From VXYL01 sp965243175 (GTDB lineage Bacteria; Pseudomonadota; Gammaproteobacteria; Pseudomonadales; Azotimanducaceae): a stretch of DNA of 64,000 bases. The notes under the pieces were generated by a model. That model was not told the DNA's origin, did no database searches, and saw only the letters and a list, made by a program, of their open reading frames with translations. The position numbers were made by a program, and so were the translations under genes. Within the stretch, counting starts at the first letter, position 1, and each line of letters starts with the position of its first letter. This document shows positions 26,237 to 34,588 of the stretch, piece after piece. The DNA lies in NCBI GenBank assembly GCA_965243175.1, contig OZ251532.1:2976001-3040000 (forward strand), read 5' to 3'.

Positions 26237-27058
26237 ATGAGCGAGACATCGCAGGTCGTGCGCGTGGCGCAGCGCGTCGTGGCGGCGCCGTGGTTCCACT
26301 GGGGCGTGGTCGCCGTCATCGGCGCCAACGCGCTGGTCATCGGGCTGGACACGTCGGAAGTCCTCGCCGAGCGCTTCGGCGCCTGGTTCAAGGCGGCCAA
26401 CCAGCTCTTCCTCGGCATCTTCGTCGTTGAAGCCGTGGTCAAGATCGTCGCCTGCTGGCCGAAGCCGCAGCGCTACTTCAAGGATGGCTGGAACGTCTTC
26501 GACTTCGTGGTGATCGTCGTCAGCCTGCTGCCGAGCAGCGGCGAACTCGCCACCTTGGCGCGCCTCGCCCGCCTGCTCCGCGTGCTGCGCTTGGTCTCCG
26601 CGCTGCCGGAACTGCGGCTCATCGTCGCCACGCTGCTGCGCTCGATTCCGAGCATGTTCAACGTCGTCTGCCTGATGTCCATCGTCTTCTACATCTACGC
26701 GGTGGCCGGCTACCACTTCTTCCACGAGGCTGACCCCACCCACTGGCGCACCCTCGGCATCTCCGCGCTCACCCTGTTCCGCGTGGTCACCCTGGAGGAC
26801 TGGACGGACGTGATGTACACGGCGATGGAACACCACTGGTGGGCCTGGGCCTACTTCGTCAGCTTCGTGGTGGTGGGCACGTTCGTCGTCGTCAACCTCT
26901 TCATCGCCGTGGTCATCAACAACCTGGACGAAGCCAAGACCCAGCGCCTCGGCGAACTGGCCACGCCGCCCTCCCGCCAGGAGCTGCTCCGCGAACTGCA
27001 AGCGACGCAAGCGTCCCTCGCCCGCCTCGAGCAGCGCCTCCGCGACGTGCCGCCGTAG
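26237..27058 (+). CDS. Voltage-gated cation channel, NaChBac-type, with TLEDWTD filter
   Basis: 273 residues forming one six-helix domain of the bacterial voltage-gated sodium channel superfamily; four would assemble in the inner membrane. The voltage-sensing S4 helix is RLARLLRVLRLVSALPELRL with regularly spaced arginines. S5 and S6 flank a pore loop, and a C-terminal helical tail (LQATQASLARLEQRL) probably forms the tetramerising coiled coil. The selectivity filter at residues 185-191 reads TLEDWTD, where sodium-selective relatives typically have TLESWxx. The two additional acidic residues match changes known to confer calcium permeability on such channels. GGGGCAGGGA precedes the ATG. Confidence 0.88.
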   Translation: MSETSQVVRVAQRVVAAPWFHWGVVAVIGANALVIGLDTSEVLAERFGAWFKAANQLFLGIFVVEAVVKIVACWPKPQRYFKDGWNVFDFVVIVVSLLPSSGELATLARLARLLRVLRLVSALPELRLIVATLLRSIPSMFNVVCLMSIVFYIYAVAGYHFFHEADPTHWRTLGISALTLFRVVTLEDWTDVMYTAMEHHWWAWAYFVSFVVVGTFVVVNLFIAVVINNLDEAKTQRLGELATPPSRQELLRELQATQASLARLEQRLRDVPP

Positions 27059-27066
27059 GTTCGCGG

Positions 27067-27080
27067 CGCAACGCGTTGCG
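27067..27080. promoter_or_regulatory. 14-bp perfect palindrome between the channel and dehydrogenase genes
   Basis: CGCAACGCGTTGCG is a perfect palindrome beginning 9 bases after the channel stop codon and ending 97 bases before the dehydrogenase start. It could be an operator for the downstream gene. In DNA of this composition chance is possible. Confidence 0.3.
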
Positions 27081-27177
27081 TTGCACTTGAAGGCACGCAG
27101 CGTTCGTTGGCACACTGCCCCTCGAACCCGCCGCGAGCCAGCAAGGCGAACGGCAACGGGAAACAAGGGGAACGCCA

Positions 27178-28263
27178 GTGAAAGCAGCCGTCTTTCGAGC
27201 CGTCAACACGCACATGCACGTCGAGGACATCGACATCGACAAGCCCGGCCCGCGCGAAGTGCTGGTGCGCACGGCGGCAGCCGGCGTGTGCCATTCCGAC
27301 ATGCACTTCTTCAACGGCACCTACCCGGGGCAGACGCCCTGCGTGCTCGGCCACGAATCCGCCGGCATCGTCGAGCAGGTCGGCGAAGCGGTGAGCTACG
27401 TCAAGCCCGGCGACCATGTAATCACCTGCCTCTCGGTGTTCTGCGGTCACTGCGAATACTGCCTCACCGGCCACATGTCGCTGTGCCAGGAACCCGAAGT
27501 GCGGCGCGGGCGAGACGACGACCCGCGCCTCTCGAAGGAAGGCGGCGCGCTGGCGCAGTTCGCCAACCTCGGCTCGTTCGCCGAGCAGATGCTGGTCCAC
27601 GAACACTCGGTGGTGAAGGTGCGCGAAGACATGCCCCTCGACCGCGCCGCCTTGATCGGCTGCGGCGTCACCACCGGCGTCGGCGCCGTCATCCACACCG
27701 CGGCGGTGGAACCCGGCGCCACGGTCGCCGTGATCGGCTGCGGCGGCGTCGGCCTCTCTTGCATCAACGGCGCGGCCATCGCCGGAGCGTCCCGGGTGAT
27801 CGCGGTGGACATGGTGGCCTCGAAGCTCGAACTGGCGCGTTCCTTCGGCGCCACGGACGCGGTGGACGCGAGCGCTGGCGACGCCGTGGAGCAAGTGCGC
27901 GAACTCACCGGCGGCGGCGTCCACTACTCGTTCGAGGCCATCGGCCTGAAGGCCACCGCCGAGCAAGCGTTCCGCATGATTCGACGCGGCGGCACGGCCA
28001 CCATCATCGGCATGATTCCGCCGGGGCAGATGGTGGCGCTGCACGGCCCCGAGTTCCTGTCGGAGAAGAAGATCCAAGGCTCGATGATGGGCTCCAACCG
28101 CTTCCGCGTGGACATGCCGCGCTTCGTGGACTTCTACCTGCAAGGCAAACTGCATCTGGACGACATGATCTCCAGCCGCATCCCGCTCGGCGAAGTCACC
28201 GACGCGCTCTTGGCCTTGGACAAGGGGGAAGTGGCGCGCAGCGTCATCGTCTTCGATTCCTAA
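27178..28263 (+). CDS. Zinc-dependent alcohol dehydrogenase (MDR family)
   Basis: 361 residues with both zinc sites of the medium-chain family. The catalytic ligands are C38 (AGVCHSD) and H59-E60 (GHES). The structural site has four cysteines at 89, 92, 95 and 103 (CGHCEYCLTGHMSLC). The Rossmann fold GCGGVGLSCINGA binds NAD(P). The general look is that of class III/S-hydroxymethylglutathione-like or long-chain alcohol dehydrogenases, but without specific residues for formaldehyde adducts I cannot name the substrate. The start is GTG 27178 behind AAGGGGAACG. A hairpin terminator follows. Confidence 0.87.
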   Translation: MKAAVFRAVNTHMHVEDIDIDKPGPREVLVRTAAAGVCHSDMHFFNGTYPGQTPCVLGHESAGIVEQVGEAVSYVKPGDHVITCLSVFCGHCEYCLTGHMSLCQEPEVRRGRDDDPRLSKEGGALAQFANLGSFAEQMLVHEHSVVKVREDMPLDRAALIGCGVTTGVGAVIHTAAVEPGATVAVIGCGGVGLSCINGAAIAGASRVIAVDMVASKLELARSFGATDAVDASAGDAVEQVRELTGGGVHYSFEAIGLKATAEQAFRMIRRGGTATIIGMIPPGQMVALHGPEFLSEKKIQGSMMGSNRFRVDMPRFVDFYLQGKLHLDDMISSRIPLGEVTDALLALDKGEVARSVIVFDS

Positions 28264-28280
28264 GGCACGAGCGCTGATCG

Positions 28281-28303
28281 AAGCCCGTCCGCCGGCGGGC
28301 TTT
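28281..28303 (+). terminator. Probable intrinsic terminator after the alcohol dehydrogenase
   Basis: AAGCCCG pairs with CGGGCTT around a GC-rich loop, followed by a short T run, 17 bases after the dehydrogenase stop and 47 bases before the MurA-like start. The weak T tract makes it an average terminator at best. Confidence 0.5.
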
Positions 28304-28349
28304 CGAACTGGTCCGGCGTTCGGTCACGAGTTCGTAGCGGCGCTAATCG

Positions 28350-29630
28350 ATGGACTTCTTTCGCGTACAAGGCGCCCGCCGGCTCGAAGGCAGCATCGCG
28401 CCGATGGGCAACAAGAACTCGGCGCTGCCGCTGCTCGCCGCATCGGTGCTCACCGACGACCCGCTCGAAATCGGCAACATGCCGGACATCGGCGACGTGC
28501 GCACCAAGCTCGCCCTGTTGCGCAGCCTAGGAGTCGAAGCACACCTAGCGGACGGTGTCTGCGCCCTGAACGCGAGCGCGGTGCGCAACGCCCTGCGGGA
28601 GCAGCGCCTCGCCAGCGGCATCCGCACCGCCGTTCTTCTCGCCGCGCCGCTCCTGGCCCGCTTCGGCGAGGCGCGCATCCACCGCCCCGGCGGCGACCGC
28701 ATCGGCCGCCGCCGCTTGGACACCCACCTGATCGCCCTGCAAGCCCTCGGCGTGGACGTCGCCGCCGAGGACGACTGCTACGTGCTGCGTTGCCCGCGTC
28801 TACGCGGCGCGGACGTCTTCCTCGACGAAATGAGCGTCACCGGCACCGAACAGGCGATCTTCGCCGCGGTGCTGGCGGAGGGAACCACCACCATCGCCAA
28901 CGCCGCCATGGAACCGCACGTGCAGGACGTCTGCCGCTGCTTGAACGCGATGGGCGCCCGCATCTCCGGCATCGGCACCCACGACCTCGCCATCGAAGGC
29001 GTGGCGGCGTTGCGCGGCGCCCGCTTCGACATCGGCCCGGACTACATGGAAGTGGGCTCGCTCATCGGCCTCGCCGCCGCCACCGGTTCGGCCATCCGCA
29101 TCCGCCGCGCCCACCCCGCCGAACACCGCATGACGCGCATCATGTACGGGCGCCTGGGCGTCACCTGGCAGGACGACGGCGACGACATCGTGGTGCCGGC
29201 GGAACAGGAACTCGCCGTGGTGCCGGATTTCGACGGCGCCGTGCCGAAGATCGACGACATGCCGTGGCCCGGCTTCCCCCCCGACCTCATCAGCATCGCT
29301 CTGGTGGTCGCCACCCAGAGCCGTGGCACCGTGCTGATCCACCAGAAGATGTTCGACCGCCGCCTGGTCTTCGTGGACCGCCTGATCGACATGGGCGCCG
29401 GCATCGTCCTCTGCGACCCGCATCGGGCGCTCGTCATGGGCCCCACCCAGCTGCGCGGCGAGTCGCTGGTCTCGCCGGACATCCGCGCCGGCATGGCGCT
29501 GGTCATCGCCGCCCTCTGCGCCGAAGGCGAGAGCACCATCCACAACATCGGCCAGATCGACCGCGGCTACGAACGCCTGGAAGTGCGCCTGCGCGAACTC
29601 GGCGCCGCCATCGAACGCCGCCAGGAGTAG
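28350..29630 (+). CDS. murA: MurA-family UDP-N-acetylglucosamine 1-carboxyvinyltransferase with Asp in place of the catalytic Cys
   Basis: 426 residues of the EPSP-synthase/MurA fold, the first committed enzyme of peptidoglycan synthesis, which transfers enolpyruvate to UDP-GlcNAc. The substrate lysine in MGNKNSALPLL, the arginine in the flexible loop (RIGRRR), the aspartate of PWPGFPPDL and the arginine of DIRAGMALV are kept. The loop residue that is a reactive cysteine in most MurA proteins (PGGC) is D116 here (PGGDRIG). Natural Asp variants are known in some bacteria and resist fosfomycin because the drug cannot alkylate them. It may be the cell's only MurA or a paralogue; the unusual neighbourhood does not decide this. 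Confidence 0.8.
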   Translation: MDFFRVQGARRLEGSIAPMGNKNSALPLLAASVLTDDPLEIGNMPDIGDVRTKLALLRSLGVEAHLADGVCALNASAVRNALREQRLASGIRTAVLLAAPLLARFGEARIHRPGGDRIGRRRLDTHLIALQALGVDVAAEDDCYVLRCPRLRGADVFLDEMSVTGTEQAIFAAVLAEGTTTIANAAMEPHVQDVCRCLNAMGARISGIGTHDLAIEGVAALRGARFDIGPDYMEVGSLIGLAAATGSAIRIRRAHPAEHRMTRIMYGRLGVTWQDDGDDIVVPAEQELAVVPDFDGAVPKIDDMPWPGFPPDLISIALVVATQSRGTVLIHQKMFDRRLVFVDRLIDMGAGIVLCDPHRALVMGPTQLRGESLVSPDIRAGMALVIAALCAEGESTIHNIGQIDRGYERLEVRLRELGAAIERRQE

Positions 29631-29649
29631 CCCGGCGGCAAGTTCCGGC

Positions 29650-30426
29650 CTAGGCGTCCAGCAGCCGGAACCTCGTGCCGCAGAGGTGGACTTCGTCGTC
29701 CGAAACGTAGGCGTCGCGTTCCCGCGCCTTGGCGAGGATGCGCTGCCGGTCGGCCACTTTCAGATCCAGCCCGCCCAAGCCGTAGCCGCGCCCGTCGATG
29801 GCTTCCACGAAGCGCACGTCGACGTTGTTGAGCGCCATGCGCAGAACGCTGCCCTCGCGGCTGACCGGCAAGCCGGCCACCTTGCCCCAGAGTTCCGCCA
29901 GCCCCACCGGGTCCGGCCCTTGCAGTTCGACCGCCGCGTAGTCCACGGTCACCGACTGGTCCACCTTGTCGAACCACTGTGTGCCGCCCGCCGGTTCCCA
30001 GTTGCCGTTGAAGTCGTTGGCTTGGTCCCAGTCGATCTCGAAGAACGCCGCCCTCATGTCGCCGGGATGGATCTGGCAGATGTTCCAGTTCTCCCGCGCC
30101 ACTTCCCAGGCGATGCGCACGTCGTTGTCCAGAGCGCGCTGCCGCACCGCCTGCTGGTTGGCGCTCGAATCCGCTTGGCAGATCACCATGTAGCCGCCAT
30201 CGCCGTTGCGCCGGTCGAGGTAGCGCCCGGCGGCGGTGTTCTCCTCCACCGGCGCCACCACTTCGAGCATGTTGCGGCCAATCGGCAGCAGCGTGTTGAC
30301 GAGGCCGAACTTGCCGACCCCCGGATCGACGAAGCAGCGATGGATGCCGAAGATCTCCTCCAGATCGTCGATGGTGGAATCCAGATAGCGGGCGACGAGG
30401 CAGATCTGGCGCAGTTGAATGGTCAT
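29650..30426 (-). CDS. VOC-superfamily (glyoxalase-like) protein
   Basis: 258 residues that look like two vicinal-oxygen-chelate half-barrels. The first begins LRQICLVARYLDSTIDDLEE, with a possible metal glutamate near NMLEVVAPVEE. The second begins around VTVDYAAVELQGPDPVGLAELW. Such proteins include dioxygenases, lyases and isomerases; nothing points to one reaction. The ATG at 30426 follows AAAGGAAC; an upstream in-frame ATG at 30486 would add 20 residues without a better site. It is divergent from the outer-membrane protein gene and converges on the MurA-like gene. Confidence 0.7.
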   Translation of the reverse strand: MTIQLRQICLVARYLDSTIDDLEEIFGIHRCFVDPGVGKFGLVNTLLPIGRNMLEVVAPVEENTAAGRYLDRRNGDGGYMVICQADSSANQQAVRQRALDNDVRIAWEVARENWNICQIHPGDMRAAFFEIDWDQANDFNGNWEPAGGTQWFDKVDQSVTVDYAAVELQGPDPVGLAELWGKVAGLPVSREGSVLRMALNNVDVRFVEAIDGRGYGLGGLDLKVADRQRILAKARERDAYVSDDEVHLCGTRFRLLDA

Positions 30427-30488
30427 GTCGAATGTTCCTTTGGCGGCGATGGATGCGGCCGCGTCTGCCAGCCGCTTGAGCAGCACGT

Positions 30489-31280
30489 ATGATCAACGCG
30501 ATGGTTCGAGATTGCCAGCGGGTATTGCCCGCCGCGTGGTTGGCGGCGAGTTTGGTTGCCGGATCGGCATTCGCCGAAGGCAGCTTGGAGGTGGGCCTAG
30601 GCCCGGTGGGTTCGAGCGGCCACTTGCAGACGCCAGCGGGCGGCCAAATCGGCACCGCGAGCGCGAAGCGCCCGACCCTCGCGGAAGCCGCCCTCGACGG
30701 CGGCCACTACCGCTGGCTAGCCGCCAGTGCGACGCTCGGTCGCGGCCGCCTGCGCTTGCGCTACGCGGACATCGCCGCGCAGGGCAAGGAGGCGTTGGCG
30801 AACCGCCTCGTCGCGCAAGGCCGCGCGTTCGACGCCGGCGAGCAAGTCCGCTCGCGGGCCGCCTTCGACAACTTGACGCTCGCTTGGACGTGGCGCTTCG
30901 AGCGCGAAGGCTGGCGCGCCGAACTCGGCCCGCAGGTGCGCTGGACGGCCTTCGATCTGCGCATCGACGGCGCCGGCCAAGCAGTGGATCGCCGCTACCG
31001 CGTCTACGCCGTCGGCGCGTTCGGAATCCTCTCGAAGCAGCTTGGGCAGCGCTTCAACGGCGTCTTGGAAGCAACCGCCGCGCCAGCCTTCGACGGCGCG
31101 GCCAGCGCCTACGCTCTGGCGCCGAGCATCGAGTACCGCATCGGCGAACGCTTGGGCCTACGTCTCGGCGCCCGCTTCGAGGCGTTCGGCTACGACGACG
31201 CCCACAAGCAGACGCTGCCGAACGACTTGCGCGTCCGTCGCCGCCTGCTGCCGACTCTCGCCCTCCGCGCCCGCTGGTAG
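30489..31280 (+). CDS. Outer-membrane beta-barrel protein, OmpV/MipA-like
   Basis: 263 residues. A signal peptide (LPAAWLAASLVAGSAFA, cleavage before EGS) is followed by alternating amphipathic strands typical of a small porin-like barrel, and the chain ends in an aromatic residue (ALRARW) as BAM substrates do. The spacing of the strands and the phrase EVGLGPVGSSGH recall the OmpV/MipA scaffold family. In that family some members interact with peptidoglycan enzymes; here the role is unknown. Confidence 0.7.
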   Translation: MINAMVRDCQRVLPAAWLAASLVAGSAFAEGSLEVGLGPVGSSGHLQTPAGGQIGTASAKRPTLAEAALDGGHYRWLAASATLGRGRLRLRYADIAAQGKEALANRLVAQGRAFDAGEQVRSRAAFDNLTLAWTWRFEREGWRAELGPQVRWTAFDLRIDGAGQAVDRRYRVYAVGAFGILSKQLGQRFNGVLEATAAPAFDGAASAYALAPSIEYRIGERLGLRLGARFEAFGYDDAHKQTLPNDLRVRRRLLPTLALRARW

Positions 31281-31292
31281 GCCCCTGGGAGC

Positions 31293-31329
31293 GCGGGCGT
31301 CCCCGCCCGCATTGCAGCCGCAAGGCTGC
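31293..31329. repeat. Two adjacent hairpins between convergent genes
   Basis: The first has 7-base-pair arms GCGGGCG/CGCCCGC at 31293-31310. The second has GCAGCC/GGCTGC at 31314-31329 around a GCAA loop. Lying between the convergent OmpV-like and GST genes, they may act as a bidirectional terminator or be a REP-like element. They differ in sequence from the palindromic family at 23.4 and 36.7 kb. Confidence 0.55.
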
Positions 31330-31339
31330 CCGACCGTCC

Positions 31340-32305
31340 CTATCGCAGCAGATCCAGGCAGCCCGTCTCCCCAAGCACCGCGTCGAGCGCCGGGTCGCCA
31401 GTCTCCGCGTACTTCGCCTTGATCACCCCCAGACTCCGCGCATGGTACTTCTGCGGCCTTTGCGTCCAGCGCTTGCCCTTCAGCGTCACGTAGAACTCCG
31501 CCGCGCCATCCGCGATGGCCTGCGCGTTGGCGTTGCTCCACGGCAGGAACATCGCCGCCACCTGGTCGCGCAGAAGCGGCGTCAACGTATCTTGCAACGC
31601 CGCCCAGTCTTCGAAGCCGCCCAGCGCCTCCGGTTCCAGCATCCGCTCCACCCAAGCGACGACGTTGCCGTGCTGCGCCACCAGCGCCCCGGCGGTCGGG
31701 TCGCGCCCGCATTCGTAGATCTGCCCCCACAGGCCGAAGTCGCCGAAGGCCGGGCGTTCGCCGAAGAGGTAGGGCCGAGAACCCAAATGCGCGTCCAACA
31801 AGGGCAGCGTGTCCGCCAGGCTCTGCTCGATCTGCGGCGCGGTCGTCTCGTTGGCGCCGACGAACCACGTCCGCGGCACCATGCGTTCGCGGATGGTCTT
31901 GGCGGCGGCCTCCACATCGTCCGCATTGGCGGCGAAGCGCCTCGACACGGCCAGCTGATCGACCTCCCGCGCCCAGCGCATGTGGAACATCCATTTGTTG
32001 CCCCACTCGTCGCCGAACTCTTCGAGCAGCGCCGAGACGAAACGCGCCGTGGCCTCCTCCGGATGTACGCCGCGCTCCGGGAACCGTTCCTCCATCGCTT
32101 CGATGATCGGCGTGGAGTCCTGGATGCCGGTCTCCTCCGGCGTCACCACCAGCGGCACCAGCGGCAGCCGCGCGTGCTTGGCGAACAGTTCCTGGGCTTC
32201 GCCGCGCTGCCGCCACTGGTGGGAAATCCCCTTGTAGCGGAAGTACGAACGCACCTTCACCGAATAGGGCGATTCCTCGGACCCGATGACGACGAAATCC
32301 GCCAT
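31340..32305 (-). CDS. Glutathione S-transferase family protein
   Basis: 321 residues. The N-terminal thioredoxin-like domain (FVVIGSEESPYSVKVRSYFRYK) has the ESPYS motif in the position where GSTs hold their glutathione-activating Ser, Cys or Tyr. The C-terminal helical domain contains PAFGDFGLWGQIYECGRDP, the usual structural motif with an Asp. It is longer than classical GSTs, with an extended C-terminal helix region. It starts 2 bases after the stop of the small protein upstream, so the two form one operon, divergent from the PEGA/SUMF1 gene. Confidence 0.75.
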   Translation of the reverse strand: MADFVVIGSEESPYSVKVRSYFRYKGISHQWRQRGEAQELFAKHARLPLVPLVVTPEETGIQDSTPIIEAMEERFPERGVHPEEATARFVSALLEEFGDEWGNKWMFHMRWAREVDQLAVSRRFAANADDVEAAAKTIRERMVPRTWFVGANETTAPQIEQSLADTLPLLDAHLGSRPYLFGERPAFGDFGLWGQIYECGRDPTAGALVAQHGNVVAWVERMLEPEALGGFEDWAALQDTLTPLLRDQVAAMFLPWSNANAQAIADGAAEFYVTLKGKRWTQRPQKYHARSLGVIKAKYAETGDPALDAVLGETGCLDLLR

Positions 32306-32307
32306 CC

Positions 32308-32610
32308 CTAGCTCGCCCGCGTACCCGTGAACGAGGCGTTGCCGAAGGCGCCGAGCTTCACGTTGCCGCTGATCTCGTCGCCCTCCACGGTGGCGCTGAA
32401 CTCCAGCGTCATGGGCATCGGGCTGGTCATGTTGGCGGTCCAGCTGGCCTTGCCGTCTTCCACCTTGCCGTTGTCGATCTCCATGCTGCCCTGGGCGCCG
32501 GCCATCGTGCCGGTCAGCGCGCTGCCCTCGCTGGCCAAGGTCAGCGTGGCCTTCTGCGCGCCCATCGGCGAGTTCACCGTGGTCTCCCAAACGCCGTCGA
32601 AGTCGCTCAT
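32308..32610 (-). CDS. Small all-beta protein of unknown function
   Basis: 100 residues, almost entirely predicted beta strands with Gly-Thr-Met turns (MSDFDGVWETTVNSPMG; ALTGTMAGAQGSMEI; NVKLGAFGNASFTGTRAS). This layout is common in small lipocalin-like or avidin-like bacterial proteins that follow GST or oxidoreductase genes. No signal peptide. It is immediately upstream of the GST gene, so a joint role, such as binding a hydrophobic ligand, is possible but unproven. Confidence 0.6.
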   Translation of the reverse strand: MSDFDGVWETTVNSPMGAQKATLTLASEGSALTGTMAGAQGSMEIDNGKVEDGKASWTANMTSPMPMTLEFSATVEGDEISGNVKLGAFGNASFTGTRAS

Positions 32611-32710
32611 GTCGTTTCCTCGTGGAAATGTGGAAATGGTGTGCGCAAGTATGACAGACCCGGCGCGTTCGATAGCCTATGGTCAAGCGCTCAACGGGCG
32701 GGGAAACACG

Positions 32711-34450
32711 ATGCGGCAGGCGAACCGAAAGCGCACCGAATATCCGGCTCTGCGCTGGCTGCTCGCCGTCGCCGCGTTCGCCTTCATCGCCGCCGCGGAC
32801 TGGTTCGCGGACGGCCTCGGCCCGCGCCTGCTGCTAGGCTCGGCGACGCTGCAGCTGCACTCCGAACCGCCCGCCGCCCGGGTGCTGCTGAACGGCGAGT
32901 TCGTCGGCGAAACGCCGTTGCGTGAAACCGTGCGCCCCGGCGAAGTCGTGGTGCGCTTCGAGCACCGCTTCCACGACGCCACGGCGCAGCGCGTCGTGCT
33001 GGCGCGCGACGAGGAACGGCGCGTGGACGCCAACTTCGCCCCCGCCGAGGGCGTGCTGGAAATCACCAGCAATCCCCGCGGTGCCACGCTGCTCATCGAC
33101 GGTGAACCACTGGAAGAAGCCGCGCCAGCGGTGTTGAACCTCCCCACCGGCGCCTACGCCGTGACGGCGACGATCCCCGCTCGCCAGACCAAGACGGAAA
33201 CTATCGAAGTGCTGCCCCGCGAACACACGCGCCTCGCCTTCGAACTCGAACGCAAGGCGGTCGGCCAGCTCTTCGTCTCCCTCCATCCCGCCGACGCCAC
33301 GCTGGAAATCGTCGACGTGGCCGAGCCGTACCAGCCCGGCATGATGCTGCCGTTCGGCGCCTACCGGATGCGCGCCAGCCGCCGCGGCTACGCCAGCGAG
33401 CAGTTCACCCTGTGGGTGCGCTACGGCGAAAACCGCCACGCCGTCCGCCTGGAACGCCTCGCCGGTCGCCTGCGCCTGAACGTGCAGCCGGCCACGGCGA
33501 TGGTGGAGGTGTCGTACCAGCAAGGCAGCGAGCGCCGTACACATCGCCTTGAGCATGGCGACCAGCTGCGCATCCCAACCGGCTCCTTCGAGGTCCGCGC
33601 CGAAGCCCTCGGCCACCGCAGCTACCGGCGACGGCTGACGATGCCCCCGCAAGGCCTGACCCACGCCGTGTCCATGAAGAAGCACGACGTCACCGCCGGC
33701 GAGCGCTTCCGCGATCGCCTGCGTTCCGGCGGCGAGGGCCCGCTCCTGGTCGTCGTGCCGGCCGGCCGCTTCCGCATGGGTTCCCGCACCGGCGCCGCGG
33801 ACGAACGCCCGGTGCGCACCGTCACCGTCCTGGAGCCGTTCGCGCTGGGCGTCTTCGAGCTCACGCAATGCGAGTTCGCCCGCCAGCCCGCGCCAGCCGC
33901 CGAACCATCCGCAACGCCTTGCGCCGAGAACCTCCCGGCGACCAGCATGACTTGGCAAGCGGCCGTCGCCCACCTGGCGTGGCTGAGCGAACAAACCGGC
34001 CACCGCTACCGCCTGCCGAGCGAAGCGGAGTGGGAGTACGCGGCCCGCGCTGGCCAAACCGGCCGCTACCACCACGGCAACGCCCCGGCCCGCCTCTGCG
34101 CCTTCGCCAACATCGCCGACCGCACCCTCGCCGGCCGCTTCACGTCCCGAGGCGTCGCCCCATGTTCGGACGGCGAAGCCGGCACGGCCCCAGTCGGTCG
34201 CCTCCGCTCCAACGCCTTCGGCCTCCACGACACCCTCGGCAACGTCGAAGAATGGGTGGCGGACTGCTGGAACGGCAGCCACGCCGACGCCCCGGAGACC
34301 GCCCGCGTGCGCACCGACGGCCACTGCGGCAGCCACGTCGTGCGCGGCGGCGGCTGGGATTCAACGCCCGAGGAAGCCACCCTCAGCTACCGCTCGTTCA
34401 GCAGCGTCAAGAACAGCGCCCGCGGATTCCGCGTCCTCCGCGAACTCTAG
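32711..34450 (+). CDS. PEGA-repeat protein with C-terminal SUMF1/formylglycine-generating-like domain
   Basis: 579 residues. An N-terminal transmembrane or signal-anchor helix (LRWLLAVAAFAFIAAADWF) is followed by about four beta-rich PEGA-type repeats (ITSNPRGATLLIDGEPLEE is the clearest). From about residue 350 comes a SUMF1 domain (VPAGRFRMGS, LPSEAEWEYAARAG, EEWVADCW, VVRGGGWDS, RGFRVL). The catalytic cysteine pair of true formylglycine-generating enzymes is not seen after RGGGW, so the domain probably binds ligand or protein rather than oxidising a sulfatase. The protein most likely hangs in the periplasm from the inner membrane. GGGGAAACACG precedes the ATG at 32711. Confidence 0.8.
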   Translation: MRQANRKRTEYPALRWLLAVAAFAFIAAADWFADGLGPRLLLGSATLQLHSEPPAARVLLNGEFVGETPLRETVRPGEVVVRFEHRFHDATAQRVVLARDEERRVDANFAPAEGVLEITSNPRGATLLIDGEPLEEAAPAVLNLPTGAYAVTATIPARQTKTETIEVLPREHTRLAFELERKAVGQLFVSLHPADATLEIVDVAEPYQPGMMLPFGAYRMRASRRGYASEQFTLWVRYGENRHAVRLERLAGRLRLNVQPATAMVEVSYQQGSERRTHRLEHGDQLRIPTGSFEVRAEALGHRSYRRRLTMPPQGLTHAVSMKKHDVTAGERFRDRLRSGGEGPLLVVVPAGRFRMGSRTGAADERPVRTVTVLEPFALGVFELTQCEFARQPAPAAEPSATPCAENLPATSMTWQAAVAHLAWLSEQTGHRYRLPSEAEWEYAARAGQTGRYHHGNAPARLCAFANIADRTLAGRFTSRGVAPCSDGEAGTAPVGRLRSNAFGLHDTLGNVEEWVADCWNGSHADAPETARVRTDGHCGSHVVRGGGWDSTPEEATLSYRSFSSVKNSARGFRVLREL

Positions 34451-34572
34451 GCGTTGGCCGACCAGCGAGCGGCAACGGCAATCGGCCAAGGTTGCCTTGC
34501 CGCCGCCGTTGCCCGTCGGTCGATTGAGAACTCCGCGCCTTCGGCAGCGCCGGCGGCCTGCACGCGGAATTG

Positions 34573-34588
34573 ATGGCAAATGTCCTAC
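34573..34588. repeat. Copy of the Rpn-upstream motif
   Basis: ATGGCAAATGTCCTAC, reading toward the interrupted Rpn gene that starts at 34692. It is identical to 16 bases of the two repeats upstream of the other Rpn gene (21587-21627). The rest of the 34451-34691 spacer holds further GATGTC-type variants and nothing else I can identify. Confidence 0.6.
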
